IMG/VR virus record: IMGVR_UViG_3300045141_000180
Span: 1-39,735 of that record
DNA from: a virus
DNA length: 39,735 nucleotides
Strand: one strand, 5' to 3'
Below are positions 32,001 through 38,933 of the stretch, piece after piece. Each line of letters opens with the position of its first letter. Position 1 is the stretch's first letter. Made by a program: the position numbers and the translations under genes. A model generated the notes under the pieces. It ran no database searches. It had not been told where the DNA came from and saw nothing but the letters and a program-made list of their open reading frames with translations.

Positions 32001-33811
32001 ATCCCGCGGCCCGTCATCGCCACGGCCTGACCTTCCAGCATGGTCCGAGCAGCGCCGGCCACGTCCTGGTCGGTGACTGGAGGAACCGTGACCCCCTTCG
32101 CGACGCTCGCCTGACGAAACTGCTCGAGCAATTGCCGTGCGGTATCGGCCATCGGCTGCTGAAGAATCTCCTCGTCGCTCAGCAACTCAGGTCCGCGCAG
32201 CATCCCCAGCGCGCCGCCGACGACCGGTGCGTTCGCGATCTGGTTGCGAACTCCCATCAGCGGCGGGTTGGCCTGGTTCTGCTCGATGGCTCGCCCGACG
32301 TTGGACACGGCCGCATTCGGGTCGGCGACCGCGGACGAGATGGCGCCGCCGACATTCTGAGCGGCATTCTTGACCGCGCTGTCGACTTGCTGGAGACCAC
32401 CCGCGAGCACACTCGCACCCTGCTCAACGATGTTGGTGGGAGCCGGCGCTGGCCGCGTCCCCTGCGACAACGGCGAGGTGCCTGGGATGTTCGGGTTGTC
32501 GGCCGCGAGACCACCCTGCAGCGGTCCCATCCGCTGCTCCATCTCCGCCGGCGTCATCCATTCCTTGCCGCCACGGAGGTCAGTCCCGCTCGAGCCGACG
32601 TGGAATGCACCAGACGATGGGTCGTACGCGTCCGCGGTGAAGTAATGACCAGGGGTCGACAGCGTGACCGGGTTGCCCGACTGCGCTTCTTTTGCGAACG
32701 CGGTCCAGTCCGCACCGAGCACGCGATGCGGGATGTTCATCTCGTCGAACAGCTTGCTTTCTGACTGCAAGCCGGCCATGCCCGTGTCCGCGGTCCAGCC
32801 GACGTTCTTCGCCAGGTCGACCGCTTCCCTGAGCGTCGGGTTCCGTCCGAACATCTGTGCAAAACGCACTGCCGCGGCGGGTCCGCACGCGGAATAGGCT
32901 TCGGCGCTGTTGAGCTCGCGGTCGCCGAACTGGCTGAGCGTTGGCAGCACGGCATTGGCGACGGTGCCACGAGCAGTATCGACTGCGGTCCCGACCGCGC
33001 TCGCCGCGCCGCCCAGGATGTTCCGAACGTAGCGCTGCGTCTCCTCGAACGGCGGCACACCCCCGTACTGGTCGACATTGCCGGGGCCCGCGTTGTACGC
33101 CGCCAGCGCTTTTGCGTAGTCGCCGCCATACTTCTTGAGGTTCTGCGCGTCGAGCTGCGCCGCGGCGTCCAGCGCGGCATAGGGGTCGGTCGGGTCGATG
33201 CCCATGCCCTGCGCGGTCGCGGGCATGAACTGCGCGATCCCGATGGCGCCGGCGCCGGACTTCGCCACAGGATTGAACCCCGACTCCTGGTCGATCTGCT
33301 TGAGAAAGATGTCCGGGTCGATGCCAGCCTTGCGCGCGGCCTGGCGCGCGTAGTCACGCAGGTCCCCACCAGGCGCTACGGAGGGTCCGACCTGCGACTG
33401 AGCGTTCGCACTCGGTCCCGTGGTCTGTGGTGTCTGTACGGTGGCCTGTGCGCTGGTGGGGACCTGCTGCTGCGGCGGCTCCGGCGCGAGGGTCTGGCCC
33501 ATGCTCGCGAGCGTGTCCTGTGCGTGCTGCTGGAGCCGGCTGACGATCTCGTTCGGGTCGATCTGGACGTTCTGCAGCGGTGGCTGATTGGCTTGTTGCG
33601 CCGCGTCGAACACGCCCTGCGCGTGCTGCTGCAGTCTCTGGATGATCTCGTTCGGGTCGATCTGCGGAGCAGGGACCTCAACCGGGAGCTGCGTGTTCTG
33701 GAGCGGCGGCTGGTTGGCTTGCTGGATCGACTGCAGCGCGTCCTGCGCGTGCTGCTTCAGACGATCGGTGACCAGTTGCTGCGCGTCCTCGAGCGGGATG
33801 ACGCCCGGCAT
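29090..33811 (-). CDS. Giant virion protein: SLT lysozyme, C39-like peptidase and ADP-ribosyltransferase-like domains
   Basis: A 1573-residue polyvalent-type protein. Residues 10-110 hold three repeats of a RLQQHAQ...NQPPLQN unit. An SLT lytic transglycosylase spans about 150-265, with Glu176 in QESGFNP, then GAIGIAQFMP and AYNAGPGNV. A C39-like peptidase follows at about 300-430 (Cys309 in SACGPAAA, His389 in PGHYF). An ADP-ribosyltransferase-like domain is at about 630-870 (His633 in MYHGTG, Tyr656 in GPGYY, candidate Glu836 in ITYEGG). The rest is helical, with an LSNPATHIANVIGNT motif near 979-993. ATG 33811 has GAGG upstream; TTG 33814 is possible. It is probably injected, opens the wall and may modify host targets. 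Confidence 0.8.
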   Translation of the reverse strand: MPGVIPLEDAQQLVTDRLKQHAQDALQSIQQANQPPLQNTQLPVEVPAPQIDPNEIIQRLQQHAQGVFDAAQQANQPPLQNVQIDPNEIVSRLQQHAQDTLASMGQTLAPEPPQQQVPTSAQATVQTPQTTGPSANAQSQVGPSVAPGGDLRDYARQAARKAGIDPDIFLKQIDQESGFNPVAKSGAGAIGIAQFMPATAQGMGIDPTDPYAALDAAAQLDAQNLKKYGGDYAKALAAYNAGPGNVDQYGGVPPFEETQRYVRNILGGAASAVGTAVDTARGTVANAVLPTLSQFGDRELNSAEAYSACGPAAAVRFAQMFGRNPTLREAVDLAKNVGWTADTGMAGLQSESKLFDEMNIPHRVLGADWTAFAKEAQSGNPVTLSTPGHYFTADAYDPSSGAFHVGSSGTDLRGGKEWMTPAEMEQRMGPLQGGLAADNPNIPGTSPLSQGTRPAPAPTNIVEQGASVLAGGLQQVDSAVKNAAQNVGGAISSAVADPNAAVSNVGRAIEQNQANPPLMGVRNQIANAPVVGGALGMLRGPELLSDEEILQQPMADTARQLLEQFRQASVAKGVTVPPVTDQDVAGAARTMLEGQAVAMTGRGIGREPLPAEPGAVTPPTAAPAEPASTRMYHGTGASFDRPSNFDPNGLFGPGYYVTSDARVAGGTVAADTGRIGEPGYAQSRSPQLMRLTELQETADELRSVLDGTHAMSGDTAQVAYAQKELPVVEADIARLQTYPATAGANVRAVDLPQNLKLLDMEGPVTDEQIQRIGSALGGSNGQQFVEMASTAGPHAGAGFETGADLYDWLGSAFLHDDKRAMNRVLQQAGFDGITYEGGNRIPMTDAEGSPIQHQATVVFPESLDKIRNAISGRQGGAVDPLLAARLGGTVAGGAAGYATTPEDASPQERIARTAAGAGAGLLATNTAAGFAGAGPLERQVFENLQSLRETRFAPTRPSLPATRGPIAQAVDLTKQSMLSNPATHIANVIGNTIELARQPVALTLGGRGADAVAGVSSVGRALPEAVGAAVSALRGRQLATLERPGGTIGGPGVGGAVKSSVFRALSASDAFTRTLGEYQGMAAEASRLLREAGMSASDPQAETYLARHATDLYREGTRAGAQSVFGRVASTEQGTGVLDNIFRTYSNAKEGLLASPRLRDQAGGALMDFAIPFSGVPVQMLQIGLNRLPVAAQATGAVRAIRALRAGNMGEAQRAVGETGLESMVQLAIAKNVADGNITGPDDPEHPNSVRLNGNWVSMNEWGAYALPMQIMASWADGYEKGGHDVPASTPGTSDAEKLTNYYGPRFAAAFNASLKPFQQGIPGENLIRLVSNISQGGATAGGLGLAQDAINRITVPGAARFVENATDPVARDINRKGVSSLWEGTMANWPGLAQQLPAKIDPTTGEVLNKARSGIGTLVGGQQDVASPLTIEADRLHKAGFTDVVAPKAYPQDVTIGGAKVTLSPDEQRAVTEITGAALDKIAQRMNAPEYQNAPDPRKALMLKAMINSVDAGRVAAVTKVLGTAELRSRVIGGQRTAGQLNQQAAAPDEFSFFNPTSGDLVNTQRALAGSR

Positions 33812-33843
33812 CAACCAGACCTCAACCAGTGGTCGCTATAAGC

Positions 33844-33879
33844 ATGATGCTCCAGGTAGTGTGGTCCCTGGAGCATCAT
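33844..33879. promoter_or_regulatory. Perfect 13-bp hairpin upstream of the giant virion gene
   Basis: ATGATGCTCCAGG (33844-33856) pairs perfectly with 33867-33879 across a 10-base loop. It lies 32 bases upstream of the leftward giant gene and 24 bases upstream of a rightward small gene. Neither side has a U-tract, so it may be an mRNA-stability, processing or operator element rather than a terminator. Confidence 0.6.
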
Positions 33880-33903
33880 CACCCCGATCGTTGGAGGATC
33901 GAG

Positions 33904-34035
33904 ATGCCCGAGGATCTTAGCGCCCTCCAGGCGCAAGTGAAGAAGCTCGAGTCGCGGCTCGCCATCTGCTACGTAGCCCTGATGTTCTGCGGCGCCGCCC
34001 TGCTGGGCTTCGTCATTCACGACTTACATCCCTGA
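33904..34035 (+). CDS. Rightward 43-residue coiled-coil membrane peptide in the late operon
   Basis: The only plausible rightward gene in the leftward structural block. ATG 33904 has a perfect GGAGG six bases upstream. Residues 3-18 form a short heptad helix (DLSALQAQVKKLESRL), and residues 19-38 a membrane span (AICYVALMFCGAALLGFVIH). It ends 12 bases inside the convergent 169-aa gene. It could be a moron expressed from the prophage. Coding status rests on the Shine-Dalgarno site and protein character only. Confidence 0.5.
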   Translation: MPEDLSALQAQVKKLESRLAICYVALMFCGAALLGFVIHDLHP

Positions 34036-34533
34036 CGGCGGCAGCGGCTGACCGTTAGGCCCCAGAATGACGGGCGGAGCCGGCGCAGGTACAGGTGGGG
34101 GAGCAAGAGGAAGGGCCGGCGCCGCGGATAACGCCGGCGGAATGGGCATTGCTGCTACTGGTGGTGGCGGCGCCGCTGGTAATCCTTGCGGTGGTGCTCC
34201 TGACGCGCTCGCCATAGCCGCGTTCGCGAATGCGTTCGGGTCGGACGGCGGCGGAGAGCCTGGTGGCGGAGTGGTCACACCCAGACGGTCGGTGACCTTC
34301 TCGAACTGAACCGGGTCGCGCCTCGCCTCGGCCTGCAGCCAGGCGCGGTCCCCGCTCTGGTACTTCGAGCGAACCAGGTCGTCGAGCTGCTGGTTGGACA
34401 CCTGGGACATGTCCGGGTGGTTGGCGTTGTCGCCGAAGACGCCCTGCGCGATGTTGGGCGCGTCGCGTGAAATCTCCGAAGCGATCTCGTTCTTGAGCTG
34501 CAGGATCTCGTTCTGCTTCGGAGACGTGGCCAT
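34024..34533 (-). CDS. Small protein after portal with Pro-rich tail
   Basis: A 169-residue protein. ATG 34533 overlaps the portal stop by ATGA. The first 85 residues are helical and charged (QNEILQLKNEIASEI, NQQLDDLVRSKYQSGDRAWLQAEARRDP), and the remainder is Pro/Ala-rich disordered sequence. Position suggests a virion-assembly accessory protein. No family was recognised. The longer open frame to 34866 lies inside the portal gene and is rejected. Confidence 0.55.
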   Translation of the reverse strand: MATSPKQNEILQLKNEIASEISRDAPNIAQGVFGDNANHPDMSQVSNQQLDDLVRSKYQSGDRAWLQAEARRDPVQFEKVTDRLGVTTPPPGSPPPSDPNAFANAAMASASGAPPQGLPAAPPPPVAAMPIPPALSAAPALPLAPPPVPAPAPPVILGPNGQPLPPSGM

Positions 34534-36557
34534 CACTGACCACCTGGTGCGGCTGCGCCCTGCGGACCGTAGGCTACGCCGCCCGGCGGCATGGTGCCGC
34601 CTGGTTGCTGCGCTCCACCAATGACCTGCGGATAGCCGGGCGGGCCGACGCCAGCCCCATTGGGGGCAGCAGCCAACGCCGCTAAGTCTGGAACCCCGCC
34701 CGCACCGGGCCCGCCACCCTCGAACACGCCAGGTTGTGGCGTGCCCGACGGTAACGCGGGATTGTTCGCAGGCAGGTTGCCAGCGAGCGCGCGCTGTTCC
34801 ATCTCCTGCGCTTTTTGGAGCATGTCGCCGCGGCCGGCTTCCATGAACACTTCCGCGTCCAGCCATTTCTGGTACTCGGGTGATGCGCGGATGCGGTCCC
34901 TGGCGATGCTGCGTCGGATCTCGTCGGGGTTGTCGCCCAGATAGGTGACCGCCTCATCCTTCCCATAGGTGCCGGCTGCCAACCGCTCGTGGGCGTAGCG
35001 AGCCATGATCATCTCGTCGGTCGGGAGCTGGGCCTGGACTTCCCACTTGATGCGCATGGGCCGCTCGAGGTCCGACGGGCCGAAGCCGATGAACTCGGCG
35101 ACCGCGGTCCCTGAGCCGACGTCGACGCCACCTGAGAAAACCCAGACCTTCTCTTTGGCGCGGTCGCGGATCAGGGTCCATAGCTTTTCGGTCTGGCCTT
35201 TGAGCAGACTCTCGATGCCGTGCCTGATGGGACCGACGCGCGTGCGGGAGTAGGACAGCACCTGGCTGATGGCGAAGCCGGCGCCTTCCATGCCACTCAG
35301 CGTGGTGACGCGCGGCGACTCAAGGTCGCGAATGGCGCCGTCGATCAGCGCCATGTGTTTTTCCAGCGTGGCCGCGTCGGGATACTGGATGCGCTGCAGT
35401 TGCCGACCTGGCGGCAGGTTCAGGATCTCGCCAGGGTGAACCGTGGGGTCGGTCTCTTTGGGTTTGCCGTCGTCACCGATGATGGCCGAGGCCGGCGTAT
35501 CGCCATAGGTGACCAGGGGGGAGAGAAGGTCCCTGGCCACATATTGCGCGTGCATTGCACGCAGGTATTGACGGTACTGGACGAGCCAGAGCTTGGTGCG
35601 ACCGATGCCCCAGCCTACTTTGCGGTTGCGCCACCAGTTCATGGTCAAGCCTGGCGCGTAGTCGTAGGGGACGCCGAACGGGTATTTGTGTTTGAACTGC
35701 TTGACGATGTACCCGGTGGGGTCGCCCTTCATGTTCTGGCCGCAGATCGCGTATGACACGAAGGTCTCATCCCAGTGCTCGAGGAAGGTGACGGTAGCGA
35801 GCATGTTGCGGCTGGCTTCGATGACGTTTTGCGACTGGCCCAGTTCCTCAGGGACGATGTTGCCCTGCGAGTCGTAGCCGAGGCGGTAGCGCCGGAACGC
35901 TGAGCGCATCGGCATCTGGGACACTTCCAGGACCTCGGTGAGCTTGCCGCCCGAGCGCTGCGGGTACACAGACCTCGGGTCGACGTAGCTCCAGACGAAC
36001 GGCGGACCCGCGCGCTTCTTGGCTTCTTCGGTCTGCTTGTCGTAGGCGGTGTAGTCCGCGGTGCTCGACGACGGGTCCTTGCTCGGGTCCTTGAGACCGT
36101 AGCGTTCGGACCACAGGTCGCTGGCCCACATAATCTTGGCCCAGCCGCCGCCATCGTTCAGCGTGGCATCGGTGACCTGGGTCATGGTGTCCGAGCCCGG
36201 CTCGCGCGTGCCGCATTCCCAGAGCGTTTCCTCAGTGAAGTGCTCGAGTTTGGACGCTACGGTCTGTGCGGTGTCGCCCTCGCCACCGACGATGGACAAC
36301 TTGGGACGCTCGAGCGTCAGGATGGCGGTCTGCTGGAACGCCTCTTCGGTAATGTCCGGGTCCCGCGGGTCAACGTGGACCAGGATGTAGTCCTTGTCGG
36401 CTTCCGACAGCGCTGGCTTTCTCATCTCGCGCTGCTCGCGGACCAGGTCGATGTCAGAATCTTGCTGCAGGTACAGGTCGCCGAGTTCGGTCTGCAGCGA
36501 GGTCAGGTACTCAGAATCGGGTGCCTTGAGTTCCTTCTTGGAGCGATCAATCGGCAT
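34533..36557 (-). CDS. Portal protein
   Basis: A 674-residue protein. Size and place after packaging genes fit the portal, the dodecameric ring through which DNA enters the head. Visible features are an acidic N-terminal helix region, an RPKLSIVGGEGD strand, a core with DATLNDGGGWAKIMW and WSYVDPRSVYPQRSGG, a long helical region around residues 310-350 (YRQYLRAMHAQYVARDLLSP), and a Gly/Pro/Gln-rich C-terminal tail from about 590. ATG 36557 overlaps the small zinc-finger gene. The evidence is architecture and context; no single diagnostic motif exists. Confidence 0.8.
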   Translation of the reverse strand: MPIDRSKKELKAPDSEYLTSLQTELGDLYLQQDSDIDLVREQREMRKPALSEADKDYILVHVDPRDPDITEEAFQQTAILTLERPKLSIVGGEGDTAQTVASKLEHFTEETLWECGTREPGSDTMTQVTDATLNDGGGWAKIMWASDLWSERYGLKDPSKDPSSSTADYTAYDKQTEEAKKRAGPPFVWSYVDPRSVYPQRSGGKLTEVLEVSQMPMRSAFRRYRLGYDSQGNIVPEELGQSQNVIEASRNMLATVTFLEHWDETFVSYAICGQNMKGDPTGYIVKQFKHKYPFGVPYDYAPGLTMNWWRNRKVGWGIGRTKLWLVQYRQYLRAMHAQYVARDLLSPLVTYGDTPASAIIGDDGKPKETDPTVHPGEILNLPPGRQLQRIQYPDAATLEKHMALIDGAIRDLESPRVTTLSGMEGAGFAISQVLSYSRTRVGPIRHGIESLLKGQTEKLWTLIRDRAKEKVWVFSGGVDVGSGTAVAEFIGFGPSDLERPMRIKWEVQAQLPTDEMIMARYAHERLAAGTYGKDEAVTYLGDNPDEIRRSIARDRIRASPEYQKWLDAEVFMEAGRGDMLQKAQEMEQRALAGNLPANNPALPSGTPQPGVFEGGGPGAGGVPDLAALAAAPNGAGVGPPGYPQVIGGAQQPGGTMPPGGVAYGPQGAAAPGGQ

Positions 36558-36738
36558 CGGCAGGACCGCTCAGACAGTCGTGGCCGCGGTACGCCACCAG
36601 CTCGTCATGGGTGCGGCAGAGCAGTCGTTGGCACAGTGGGCAGTACGTCTCTGCCTCGGCCGTGCAGTCTTGCTGCTCGCACACGCTGCCCGCGAGTGTA
36701 ACGCTATCCGTGAAACATGACGTTTCACGAGCCGGCAT
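36547..36738 (-). CDS. Small zinc-finger protein
   Basis: A 63-residue protein starting one base after the prim-pol stop. C-x4-C, CPLC and C-x-TH (about residues 20-44) form a compact cross-brace-like zinc site similar to B-box or RING fingers. The ends are acidic. It may regulate or tether its neighbour. Coupled to both neighbours by tight spacing. Confidence 0.6.
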   Translation of the reverse strand: MPARETSCFTDSVTLAGSVCEQQDCTAEAETYCPLCQRLLCRTHDELVAYRGHDCLSGPADAD

Positions 36739-36739
36739 C

Positions 36740-37372
36740 TCAACTACCCTGCTGCACGTATCGCTGCCAGACGGTGTACAGAGAACGAGATGGTCTCAGC
36801 ACGGTTGGGGTTCGGTCGAGATGGTGGCCCGTCACCGTGAGAAAGCGTCGCTGGGTGTACATCTCGACCCAGTCCCTTCTCCGTCTCCCCTCCGGCAGCG
36901 TGCCTCTGAGAAAAATGCGATAGCCGTCGCCACCTGGAGACAGTTCGGTGTAGCTGTCGAGCTGGTCGATGATCCACGCCGCGTCGCGTTTGTGCTCGGC
37001 GACGTGGTCCAGATCGACCCCGACGATGCCCCAGCGGATATCGAGCGCGAAGCTCACGCCATCGTAGGGACGGCCGCCACCCGTCGGACGGTGCTGCGAG
37101 CGGTACGCCTCCAGGCAGTCAGAGTAGGGAAGCCAGGTGTTGCTGTCGCTGGGCTCGGATCGCTCGCCTGTAACGGGGTTGTACGGTGGCTTGCTCCAGC
37201 GATCGTGGTCGTTCTGGTAGCGCCAGCAGGCCCAGGCGTCATGGTGGCGCAACTCGAGCGGGATCTGCTGCGACTGGACCTTGAGCGCACCATCGGCCGG
37301 TGGTGCCTTTTGCGGCGCGCGTGTCGAGTCGACCTGAGCCTGCAGCCACCGCGGGAGTGCAGGCTTAGTCAT
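36740..37372 (-). CDS. Stand-alone primase-polymerase (NrS-1-like) domain
   Basis: A 210-residue protein matching the N-terminal catalytic domain of phage NrS-1-type primase-polymerases. It has PLELRHHDAWACWRY with KPPYNP at about 38-66, the catalytic VDLDH at 119-123 (Asp120, Asp122), TELSPGGDGYRIFLRG at 142-157, and RRFLTVTGH at 175-183. The usual helicase part is missing, so the enzyme is a single domain. It could prime or fill single-stranded DNA. It starts exactly at the border of a pentanucleotide array and lies in the late region rather than with the other replication genes. Confidence 0.75.
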   Translation of the reverse strand: MTKPALPRWLQAQVDSTRAPQKAPPADGALKVQSQQIPLELRHHDAWACWRYQNDHDRWSKPPYNPVTGERSEPSDSNTWLPYSDCLEAYRSQHRPTGGGRPYDGVSFALDIRWGIVGVDLDHVAEHKRDAAWIIDQLDSYTELSPGGDGYRIFLRGTLPEGRRRRDWVEMYTQRRFLTVTGHHLDRTPTVLRPSRSLYTVWQRYVQQGS

Positions 37373-37605
37373 GCCGTGCCTCGCCTAGCCAGACCCCGCC
37401 CCGCCAGACCATGCCCGGCCCTACCGCGCATCGCCCCGCCGTACCGTGACCAACCTAGCCTTGTCATGCCCGTCCAGACCTGACCTGACCTAGCCTAGCC
37501 GCGCCGAGCCCTGCTCGACCTTGCCATGCCGCGCCCCACCGCGCATCGCCGAGCATCACCGCACCCCGCCCTGCCAGACCAAACCTCGCCCTGCCACATC
37601 AAGTC
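37371..37605. repeat. Degenerate pentanucleotide array 1 (NNRCC x 47)
   Basis: The whole gap between prim-pol and the winged-helix-like gene is 47 consecutive 5-base units with no insertion or deletion. Positions 4-5 are CC in 39 of 47 units. Position 3 is G in 31, A in 15 and T in 1. Positions 1-2 vary. On the transcribed (minus) strand this reads GGYNN, that is GG every five bases, which could form two-layer quadruplexes. The first unit touches the prim-pol start codon, so the array also supplies its ribosome-binding region. Not coding, because the period is not a multiple of three. Confidence 0.9.
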
Positions 37606-38085
37606 TTAGAGTTTCCCGTCAGCGCGAAGCACGGACTCGATGCGCTGAATCCGTTGCTCGTGCGCCATCGTGATGCTGGCCAACGCCATGTTGATCCGGT
37701 TCTGACGATCGAAGAACTCGAGTTCCGCTGGCTGCAGGTTGGCCAGATCGGTCGATCTGGCCACTTCAAGCATCCGTGTCATCTGTCGGCGTGCTCGGTG
37801 CTTGTGGTCGTCCGCCACGTGAATATGCTCGTTGGCGTCGATCACCCGATAGCCTATCTTCGGAACCGCGACCAGCCAACGGAGGCGTAGGTTTCCCAAC
37901 TCACGCCTGGCCCGGTAGATCGGACTGCGGTGTAACTCGAACCGCCGACCCAGCACCGTCGTCAACTCTTCGTACGTGACGACCCTTCCATAGTCCGCAT
38001 CATCGAGCAGTTCGTCATAAATCTTGCGCCACTCCGGCTTATCGTCGAGCGGCTGGAACGCTTTGGCCACGTCCATTGCTCCCAT
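37606..38085 (-). CDS. Winged-helix-like DNA-binding protein candidate
   Basis: A 159-residue protein from ATG 38085 (or 38076, just after GGGAG). Residues 15-75 (WRKIYDELLDDADYGRVVTYEELTTVLGR, then RSPIYRARREL, then a VAVPKIGYRVI strand) read as a winged helix with two wing strands. After it come HIHVADDHKHRARRQM and long C-terminal helices. It could bind the adjacent repeat arrays, but this is only an inference from closeness. It overlaps the 3' end of the preceding gene by 47 bases. Confidence 0.6.
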   Translation of the reverse strand: MGAMDVAKAFQPLDDKPEWRKIYDELLDDADYGRVVTYEELTTVLGRRFELHRSPIYRARRELGNLRLRWLVAVPKIGYRVIDANEHIHVADDHKHRARRQMTRMLEVARSTDLANLQPAELEFFDRQNRINMALASITMAHEQRIQRIESVLRADGKL

Positions 38086-38677
38086 GCAAGACTTCTGCAC
38101 GTGTCGCGTTGGCAACGACCACCGCGGCGAAGCGTCCATACCCAATCGCGCGCGCGTCACCCAATCCGATACGCCCCGCGCGCTCCGCCACATTGGTCAA
38201 CTCGTCGAGGTTCCAGATTGCTTCGTCCATCTCAGCATCGAACTCGAGTCGCCAGCGCCGGAAGATCGGGCGCATTCGCATGACGCGCTGTCGCATCACC
38301 ACCACCGGCAGGCGCGAGCGGAACTCAGGTCGCGCATACAACTCGTCGAGCGCCCGCGGACCGTCGTACTCCAGTGGAATGCGGTCAGTGCCGATGGCGA
38401 TGCCCTGGCGTACCGCCTTGCCCTTCTTGATGGCCGTGCCGGCGTCCACGAGGCATCGGATGACGCTCGCGGCAGGCATGTAGATACCGATGTCCTGGGC
38501 GTGGTAGAGACCACCGAACCACTCGAGCCGGTCGCGTTCCGCCTCGTCGGCCTCCGTTTTCTTCCGTTTCGCGTTGATGACCGCGATCTCGCGGGAAATG
38601 TCGTCCGTTTTATCGATGAGTCGTGGATTGTGCTGCAGTAAGCCGGTTGTGCCGTCAAAGGCAAAAGCTAATTGCAC
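38039..38677 (-). CDS. Conserved-type phage protein with RAMP-like glycine-rich tail
   Basis: A 212-residue protein from GTG 38677 with AAGGAG upstream. Hallmarks are GLLQHNPRLID at about 12-22, KRKKTEAD, EWFGGLYHAQD at about 52-62, MRMRPIFRRWRLEF at about 132-145, and a C-terminal GRIGLGDARAIGYGRF at about 168-183. The last motif resembles the glycine-rich loop of RAMP-type (Cas5/6/7-like) ferredoxin folds. Similar proteins occur in many actinophages without known function, from memory. It is the first gene after pentanucleotide array 2. Nucleic-acid binding is a guess. Confidence 0.55.
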   Translation of the reverse strand: MQLAFAFDGTTGLLQHNPRLIDKTDDISREIAVINAKRKKTEADEAERDRLEWFGGLYHAQDIGIYMPAASVIRCLVDAGTAIKKGKAVRQGIAIGTDRIPLEYDGPRALDELYARPEFRSRLPVVVMRQRVMRMRPIFRRWRLEFDAEMDEAIWNLDELTNVAERAGRIGLGDARAIGYGRFAAVVVANATRAEVLHGSNGRGQSVPAARR

Positions 38678-38714
38678 AGTTCTGACTCTCCTTTCCCAAA
38701 GTGTTGTGATCTCC

Positions 38715-38924
38715 TCGCCTTGCCGGACCGTGCCAGGCCAGACCGTGCCAAGACCCGCCAGAACTCACCTCGCCTAGCCATGCCAGACCCCGCCGAGCCG
38801 GACCGAGCAATGCCGTGCCAGGCCCTGACCAGCCGGGCTAGACCCCGCCCAACCGCGCCATGCCACGCCGTTCCTCAGCTCGCCTGACCTGGCCCCGCCA
38901 AACCGTGCAACGACCCGCCTTGTC
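38715..38924. repeat. Degenerate pentanucleotide array 2 (NNRCC x 42)
   Basis: Directly after the large terminase stop (38934) come 42 consecutive 5-base units in perfect register. CC stands at positions 4-5 in 33 of 42, and position 3 is G in 30, A in 11 and T in 1. Units such as agacc, ccgcc, tcgcc, tagcc and atgcc are shared with array 1 but in a different order. A 37-base spacer with AAGGAG then leads to GTG 38677. The minus-strand transcript again has GG every five bases. Confidence 0.9.
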
Positions 38925-38933
38925 CACTTCACG

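Noticed and set aside
37371-37605. CRISPR array
   Set aside because: No repeat-spacer structure; the period is 5 bp and units are degenerate.
38039-38677. A CRISPR-Cas effector
   Set aside because: Only the glycine-rich tail is RAMP-like. No other cas genes or repeats exist, so it is kept as a phage protein of unknown role.
38672-38887. 71-residue rightward frame across array 2 (and 36611-37483 across array 1)
   Set aside because: These peptides are only translations of the 5-bp repeat, with no start signals.
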